From: Laccaria trichodermophora | Lineage: Eukaryota > Basidiomycota > Agaricomycetes > Agaricales > Hydnangiaceae | Length of the DNA stretch: 64,000 bases | Assembly (NCBI GenBank): GCA_018417955.1 | Contig: JACTVC010000007.1 | Location: 1,729,428-1,793,427 of the forward strand | Direction of reading: 5' to 3' | Shown here: one piece after another, positions 57,586 through 64,000 of the stretch | Numbering within the stretch: the first letter of the stretch is position 1 | Layout: each line of letters begins with the position of its first letter | Position numbers and translations under genes: made by a program | Notes under the pieces: generated by a model | What the model was told of the DNA's origin: nothing | The model's database searches: none | Seen by the model: the letters and a program-made list of their open reading frames with translations, nothing else

Positions 57586-57873
57586 TAATCTTTATTTTGT
57601 TGTTGTGATTCTTAAGTAGCGAGCTTCTTAAGAATCGCTACGCTTGCTTTGCCACACAACTGCTAATTAATAAGCGGCTCTTTGCTTCTGGTTGTAGTTT
57701 TTACAACTACTTGCTAGCGAAGCAGCCAGCCACAATTGCTAGTAGCTTTTATCTTCTCACTAAAAATAAACTAAAAAAGCTACGCAAAATAATCAAATAA
57801 ATTAGTTGGATCTGCGATATTTCTATTGTTGATAATCAATGCTTTACCTACCTAATAAAAGGGACATTTAAAC
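57586..57873. repeat. Composite palindromic module between two tRNAs
   Basis: 57661-57746 is a full copy of the roughly 85-bp module: TGCTAATTAATAAGCGGCTC, TTTGCTTCTGGTTGTAGTTT, TTACAACTACTTGCTAGCGA, AGCAGCCAGCCACAATTGCT in order. Close copies lie at 34571, 60849 and 63446, with an inverted one at about 39139-39195. Confidence 0.75.
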
Positions 57874-57945
57874 GGTCCTTTCGTATAGTGGTTCGTACAA
57901 CTCCCCTTCAAGGAGTCAGGATCAGTTCAAATCTGATAAGGATCA
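57874..57945 (+). tRNA. trnE(uuc): tRNA-Glu(UUC), mitochondrial
   Basis: GGTCCTT pairs with AAGGATC. D arm TCGTATAGTGGTTCGTA, anticodon arm ACTCC CCTTCAA GGAGT with TTC, and T arm ATCAGTTCAAATCTGAT. Confidence 0.92.
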
Positions 57946-59671
57946 ACATAAGCTACTTATTTCTAGACTTGCTTTATTTTTATTTAATTTATATTTCTAT
58001 TTTTATTATATTTTATATTATATTATATTATATTATAACTAGATTAATAATAAGCAAGCAGCGGTTGAATGTAATATTATTATTCTACTACTGCGTTTGA
58101 AGTTTGAAGTTTGAAGTAGCAAGTTTGAAGTAGCATTTTATTGTGTGGTGGCTGCTGCAGCTGCGGCTAAAGCAGCCGCAGCTGCTTGTAGTTGTAGTTG
58201 TAAATACTACAACTACCACTACCAACAGCTAATTATTTAAGATAAAGCTTCGATTCTTAAGTAGCTTATTGCTACTGGCGAAGCAAGACACACTTGCTAG
58301 CACAACAAATAAGTTTGACCCAGAACTAAAAAAAGCTTTTACCTATAGACTGATTAATTATTTATTATAATTTATCAGTGATATAAATAATCAGTGCCTT
58401 ATAACACAACACACGCTACGCAGACACAACACACGCTACGCAGACACAAGACACAACAATTTGAAGCAACCAACTAAAATTAACATTTTTATGTTAAAAA
58501 AAAAATTATAGTAGTATTGTTTATTGATTATTCTTTATTTTTTATTATAATAAGTGCATTTATAAAAAAAAATAAAAATAATCAATAAAATAAGAATAAA
58601 TAATAATAATATAAATAGTAATAAAAACTACTTGTGCGTAGCTTTTCTAATAATTAATAAATAGCGTTTATAAAAAAAACTACGCTTGCTGTTGGTAGCA
58701 GTTGTAGTTGCAACTACAACTACAGCCACCACACGCTACTTTGCTTCTTTGCTTCTTTGCTTCTTTGCTTCTAATTAAGACACAATTGCTAGCAGCACTT
58801 GGTAACAACAAATACTTATTATTCTATTCTTAAAAAATAAAAACTACGTACTACGTACTACGTACTACGTAGCAACTGATTATTGGGGCTTGATTAATGC
58901 TACGCAGAAGCGATCATAATTAGTAAATAGATAATTTAAATTTAAATAATAATCCTCGCTATTTATTATTATTATTAATATTAATAATACAACTAAAAAA
59001 TATAATGTAAGTGTCCTTTAAATTAAGTACAAAAATAATTTTTGACCGACGAGTATACATTATATTTTAGCTTATTATCAATTAAGTCAAGTGCTATCCT
59101 ACGTAGTTTTTATTACTATGTATTATTATTATTTTTTATCTCTATTATTATTTTATCTCTATTATTATTTTATCTCTATTATTAGTTATTATTATTATTA
59201 TTATTATTATTAGTTATCAAACTTTTATTAAACTAAGAATTAATTCCAGAACCAAAAAATAATTGTAATGAGGGCTCTGATTCTTAAGTAGCGCTGCTAC
59301 TAGCAATTGTGCATTCATAAGCAAGTGCCGCTTCTTGTGTCTTGCTTCTGGCAATTGTGCCTTATTAATAAAAGTAGCAATTAATAAGAAGCAGCTGCAA
59401 ATACCGCAGCAGACAAAAAAGTAGCACTTGGTTCTCATTAGCTAAAGCTAATACCAGTAGCTTTAATTACTAAGAACTAACAACTAACAATTGATACACA
59501 ATAATTTATATATTTTTCTTATTTTAATAATAATAACTCTTTGATTGGAGAACAATAATGATTTACTTGGTATTTAGAAACAAATTATAGTTTAATAAAT
59601 TATTTTATTTATTGATTGAAAAAATAAATAATAATAATAAAAACAATAATTTAAATTAATAATTAATTATT
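57946..59671. repeat. Spacer with modules and tandem arrays
   Basis: There is no gene. GTTTGAAGTTTGAAGTAGCA repeats at 58097-58130; CACACGCTACGCAGACACAA is duplicated at 58407-58450; a TTGCTTCTTTGCTTC array is at 58740-58772; (TACTACG)n at 58846-58879; and (TTATTTTATCTCTATTA)n at 59130-59182. Confidence 0.6.
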
Positions 59672-60481
59672 ATGACAAATAACATTTTTAAATTTCAACA
59701 TTTTCCATTTCACTTAGTGGATCCTTCACCTTGGCCTATATTAACTTCGTTTTCTTTATTAAATTTAACAATAGGGGCAGTATTATATATGCATGGATAT
59801 ACATATGGAGGATATATATTAAGTATAGGTTTCATTTTAACAACATATGCTATGATTTTATGGTTTAGAGACGTTGTAATAGAAGCAACTTATTTAGGTC
59901 ACCATACCAAAGAAGTAAAAAACGGATTAATGATGGGTGTAATTTTATTTATTGTTAGTGAAATTTTCGCTTTTTTATCTGTTTTCTGGGCTTTCTTTCA
60001 TTCTAGTTTATCTCCTGCTATTGAAATAGGTGGGGCTTGGCCTCCATTAGGAATTACTCCCTTAGATCCTTTTGCAATACCACTATTAAATACTTTTTTA
60101 TTATTATCTAGTGGAGCTTTTATTACTTATGGACACCACGCTTTAATAGCTGGAAATAGAAAAGCTGCTATTGATGGCGTAATCATAACTATTATTTTAG
60201 CTATAATATTTACTGGTTTACAATATTTTGAATATTCTGAAGCAGGTTTTACTATGTCTGATGGTGTATATGGATCAGCATTTTATGCTTCTACTGGTTT
60301 ACATGGTTTACATGTTATCATTGGGACTCTTTTTATTGCTGTAGCTTTAATTAGAATTATTAATTACCAACTTACTACAAAACACCACAATGGTTTTGAA
60401 TCAAGTATTTTATATTGGCATTTCGTGGATGTTGTTTGGCTATTCTTATTTGTTGCAGTATATTTCTGGGGTAATACTTAA
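59672..60481 (+). CDS. cox3: Cytochrome c oxidase subunit 3
   Basis: The 269-aa protein has the usual seven membrane helices: MTNNIFKFQHFPFHLVDPSP, then GAVLYMHGYTYGGYILSIGF, WFRDVVIEATYLGHHTKEVK, SEIFAFLSVFWAFFHSSLSP, GITPLDPFAIPLLNTFLLLS, STGLHGLHVIIGTLFIAVAL, and the C-terminus YWHFVDVVWLFLFVAVYFWG. It is part of the complex IV core. Length is normal; no intron or repeat insertion. Confidence 0.98.
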   Translation: MTNNIFKFQHFPFHLVDPSPWPILTSFSLLNLTIGAVLYMHGYTYGGYILSIGFILTTYAMILWFRDVVIEATYLGHHTKEVKNGLMMGVILFIVSEIFAFLSVFWAFFHSSLSPAIEIGGAWPPLGITPLDPFAIPLLNTFLLLSSGAFITYGHHALIAGNRKAAIDGVIITIILAIIFTGLQYFEYSEAGFTMSDGVYGSAFYASTGLHGLHVIIGTLFIAVALIRIINYQLTTKHHNGFESSILYWHFVDVVWLFLFVAVYFWGNT

Positions 60482-62523
60482 ATTTATTGTTGGTTATTTA
60501 TAATATTAATATTAATATTCTTATTAATAAAGCAGCGCGAATACCTGATTATCAAAGCTGCTAATAAAAAAGGTATTTACTGATTACTGAATATTTTTTA
60601 TTTAAAACCGCTGCTTGCTTATTATTCTCCTTATTAGGAATAATAAATAATAAATAATAAATAATAAATAATAAGTTATAAATAATAAATAATAAATTAT
60701 TGTATTAAACTAAATAAATTAATTAAATATAATTTAATCATTTAAAAATAAATTTAACTTAATAAAAGGATAAAAATTAAAATTAAACACCCCCTGATGG
60801 CTCAGCTGCTACGCTAAGTAGCGATTGCTCTGATTATTAAGTAGCGCTGCTAATTAATAAGCGGCTCTTTGCTTCTGGTTGTAGTTTTTACTACTATTTG
60901 CTAGCGAAGCAGCCAGCCACAATTGCTAGTAGCGATTCTTTTGTGTCTGTAGCAATTATTAATTTAAACTAAATTTTTTTATAGTTTATAGATTTAATCG
61001 GAGTTTAGATTATCTCTTGTGTGGCAAAGCAAGCGGTTATGAAACTTAAAGAAAGATAAAAGTAGTTTTTAATTAAATTTATATAATAACTACAATAAAA
61101 ATTAGTGAAATTTTAATAAATTTTCCCCTTTGTCCGCGTAGCGCGTAGTTTTTTATTACTAATTAGTCCTAGCATCCTTCAGTATAATTATAAAAATTAT
61201 TATAATAATAGAGATAAAATAATAATAACAGAGATAAAATAATAATATAAATAATAATAATAATAGGAGATAAAATAATAATAATAAGTAGCACCAGCAA
61301 CAATAAAAATAATAGAGATAAAAGCTACTATTTGTTAATAATCGCTACAGACACAAAAGAATCGCTACGCTACTTCTGATTCTGCTCCTTATGAATCGAA
61401 GTATCAGTGTCATTCAGCTTCGCTTGCTTTGCTAGTATCAGCTGCTGCGGCTTGTGTAACTAGCAACCGCTGCGTAGCTCGCTTCTTATGATTCGCTACT
61501 TATGATTCGCTCCTTAGCGTAGCAGCTGTGCCAGCAGACACAAAAGAATGGCTACGCTACTTATGATTCGCTACGCAGACAAAAAAGAATCGCTACGCGC
61601 TACGCGCTACGCGCTACGCGCTACGCGCTACGCAGGCACAATAATAAGCTAGAGATTAACATAAAAAAACTTAGTTTTGGTTTACCTACCCCTGCAATAG
61701 CCACTAGTGTGTATATTAAGTGACACAAGCCACTATTGCAGCCACTTTATTAAATACTCATTACTTTCCGTAATTAAAAGCTGATTATTAACAAATAAAA
61801 AGAAGATAAAAGTAAATTTTAACTGCTGTTAGCTTTTGCAGATGCAAGAAAGTAAAGATTAGAATTAGAATAACAACTAGTGTAGCTTGCTTATGGGAAT
61901 TATGCTCCTTATTAATAAAACGCTAAAAGTAAATACCTACAAATAAGTAATTATTGCCTAGCTAGGGACAATAAGGGGGTATAAAAATAATAAAAATATA
62001 AATTTTATAATTAAATCTACAAATAAAATAAACAAATAAAAGTTATTATTTGCATTCATTCTATTATGATAATATATTTGGTAGCAACCTTGTTTGTGTT
62101 GTATTGTATTGTGTTTGTATTGTATTTGTGTTGTGTTGTGTAGTGTTGTGTAGTGTAGTGTAACTAGCTTTGAATAACAATAAATAGAACTGCTTTTCTA
62201 AGTATTTAGTATTAAGTATTAACTTTAAATATTTTTAAGAATAAGAACTAAAAAACAATTTTAAAATTGTTTTTTTTATTATTTTATCTCTATTATAATT
62301 ATTGTTGCCGGTGCTACTTATTATTATTATTATTTATATTATTATTATTATTATTATTATTTTTATACCAAGAACTAGAAAAAGCAAGGCCAATTATATT
62401 CTAGATTTTTTTAATCCTTTAAAATATATGGATTTCTTCTGCTACTAGCAAAGCAAGCGAAGCAGAATGACACTGCTACTTCTTGTTTCATTAATAAGGA
62501 GCAGAATCAGAAGTAGCTTTTAA
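60482..62523. repeat. Spacer with modules and inverse period-7 array
   Basis: There is no gene. A composite module copy is at 60849-60936. At 61591-61632 the 7-mer GCTACGC is repeated about six times; it is the reverse complement of the GCGTAGC array at 42682. CTGCAATAG and CTATTGCAG at 61695 and 61723 form an imperfect hairpin around GTGTGTATATTAAGTGACAC. (TAAATAA)n is at 60643-60700, and a GTGTTGTGTAGTGTTGTG-type run is at 62090-62162. Confidence 0.6.
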
Positions 62524-63285
62524 TTATTGAGAAGCAGAATCAATCCAAACTAAGAAATCAGGAGAAGACACAGCTTCAACCACTATAGGCATAAATCCAT
62601 GCCAAACACCACAAATTTCTGAGCATTGTCCGTAAAAAGTTCCGGCTCTTTCAGCTAAGAAAGAAACTTGATTTAATCTCCCTGGTACAGCATCTAATTT
62701 AAGTCCTAATGAAGGTACAGAAAAAGAATGTAATACATCAGAACCGGTAATAATTAATCTTATATGGCAATCTACCGGAATTATAAGTTTATTATCCACA
62801 TCTAATAATCTAAATTGACCTAATTCTAAATCTGATTCAGGGATCATATATGAATCAAAATCAATTGATTCTCCACTATCTGTGATAAAATCTGAATATT
62901 CATATGACCAATACCATTGATGACCTACTACTTTAATAGTTAAAGTTGGTGATATTACTTCATCCATTAAATATAATAATCTAAATGAAGGAAAAGCAAT
63001 TGCTATTAGAATTAAAGCTGGAGTAATAGTCCAAATTAATTCTAATACTGTACCGTGTGTTAAATATTTATGAGCGATAGGGTTATTTTTTTCGCTATAA
63101 TAATAAACTAAAGAAAATATAGTCCAAGAAACAGCAATACTTATAACAATTAAATAGAAACCTATAGTATTGTGTAAAGTAACTAATCCTGTAAAACCTG
63201 GTGCAGCGCTATCTTGAAAACCTAATTGCCATGGTTGAGGGGCATCATTAAATATGGTATAAAAATTTGAAATAAATAACTTCAT
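62524..63285 (-). CDS. cox2: Cytochrome c oxidase subunit 2
   Basis: The 253-aa protein shows two N-terminal helices (GFYLIVISIAVSWTIFSLVY, ELIWTITPALILIAIAFPSF), the aromatic motif GHQWYWSYEYSDF and the CuA site HSFSVPSLGLKLD plus GQCSEICGVWHGFMPI, with both Cys, the His residues and Met in place. It accepts electrons from cytochrome c in complex IV. It is on the strand opposite to cox3. Length normal, intact. Confidence 0.98.
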   Translation of the reverse strand: MKLFISNFYTIFNDAPQPWQLGFQDSAAPGFTGLVTLHNTIGFYLIVISIAVSWTIFSLVYYYSEKNNPIAHKYLTHGTVLELIWTITPALILIAIAFPSFRLLYLMDEVISPTLTIKVVGHQWYWSYEYSDFITDSGESIDFDSYMIPESDLELGQFRLLDVDNKLIIPVDCHIRLIITGSDVLHSFSVPSLGLKLDAVPGRLNQVSFLAERAGTFYGQCSEICGVWHGFMPIVVEAVSSPDFLVWIDSASQ

Positions 63286-64000
63286 ATTTATTTATAATTG
63301 GTTTTGTTTATTTAATCTTAATTTACTAATTACTATTATATTTTTAGTTTTTGCTTGCTCAAACTTTTATTATTTTTATTTATTATTATTATTATTTATA
63401 TTATTATTATTTTATCTCTATTATTAGTTATTATTATTATGATTCTGCTTATTCATAACGCTTCTGGTTGGAGTGGTAGTTTTTACAACTACTTGCTAGC
63501 GAAGCAGCCAGGCACACTTGCTAGCAGAAGTAGCGATTCTTTTGTGTCTTTAGCAAATCTTCTTGTAGAATAATTTTATTGGATAAAACTAAGGCCAAAA
63601 GAATAAAAATTAACAAATAATTGTTAATTCTATAATTAGTGCAAGAATTATAATTATAACTATAATTTTAATAACCAATAACCAAGAATAAGAAGCACAA
63701 ATAAGAAGCTATTTATAATATAGCCGATAATTGTTTTTTATTGTGCCTCCTGCTACGCAGGAGTAGCCTTCTGGCGAAGCAAGGTAGCCTGCTACGCAGG
63801 AGTATCCTGCTACGCAGGAGTAGCTTTTTAAGTTGTATTATTAATATTAATCATAGCATAGTCTTGTTTTTAATTGGAGACTCCTGCTTACGAAGCTAGC
63901 GATCATTATTTGGTTTTTTTTTAAGTTTGTATCTTATTATAATAAAAATTTTTTGTAATTTAAGTAACCTTAATTGTTAACAATCAGTTTTAATTGTAAA
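63286..64000. repeat. Spacer with composite module and clustered CTGCTACGCAGGAG hairpins
   Basis: A composite module copy is at 63446-63541. Three CCTGCTACGCAGGAGTA hairpins are packed in 63748-63824, one linked by CTTCTGGCGAAGCAAGG. No gene up to the window end. Confidence 0.65.

Overview
The window is two pieces of DNA joined at a single ambiguous base (N at 33786). Positions 1-33785 look like nuclear DNA of a mushroom-forming basidiomycete (Agaricomycetes). The genes are split by many short introns of about 45-70 nt with GT..AG ends, and the proteins include the F-box, stalked-membrane and Cys-rich secreted families common in that group. Positions 33787-64000 are very AT-rich fungal mitochondrial DNA carrying atp6, atp9, cox2, cox3, nad2, nad3, nad4, the large rRNA, tRNAs and group I introns. 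Intact mitochondrial genes over 30 kb and the lone N point to a chimeric contig or scaffold join rather than a genuine nuclear insertion.

Nuclear part, left to right: a degenerate F-box gene (1246-2687); a single-domain ricin-B-type lectin (3625-4080); a six-exon Cys-rich secreted protein (5047-5947); an uncharacterised 187-aa protein (6619-7234); a cluster of tRNA-like repeats (about 7635-8760); a long intact F-box gene (8788-10680); a gene-poor, repeat-bearing stretch (10.7-20.8 kb) with a poly(A)-tailed retroposon flanked by 13-bp duplications, a single-pass membrane protein (14831-16077) and a 2.0-kb inverted-repeat element; a 249-aa uncharacterised protein (20869-21804); a truncated Pil1-like eisosome gene running into the antisense of a truncated kinesin-3 gene (break near 23012); IMP3 of the U3 snoRNP (24140-24953); an Ldb1/SEUSS-like co-regulator (25293-28356); a PNUTS-like PP1-targeting protein (28951-32248); and an HMG-box protein (32651-33696). 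The last four form a dense housekeeping block of nuclear RNA and chromatin genes. IMP3 and the Ldb1-like gene diverge, as do the PNUTS-like and HMG genes.

Mitochondrial part: nad4 with one group I intron and a LAGLIDADG ORF, tRNA-Leu(UAA), tRNA-His, tRNA-Leu(UAG), atp6, then nad3/nad2 overlapping on the minus strand, tRNA-Met, and rnl on the minus strand with two group I introns. One of these introns sits at the omega site and carries an I-SceI-like ORF broken by a TAA. Then come atp9, tRNA-Asp, tRNA-Glu and cox3 on plus, and cox2 on minus. The spacers are unusually long and full of short palindromic modules (cores GCTACGCAG, TTGCTAGCGAAGCA, GTAGTTTTTACAACTAC) that also occur inside rnl and, in frame, inside nad2 and intron ORFs. 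Missing from the window: cox1, cob, nad1, nad4L, nad5, nad6, atp8 and rns, so only part of the mitochondrial genome is here.
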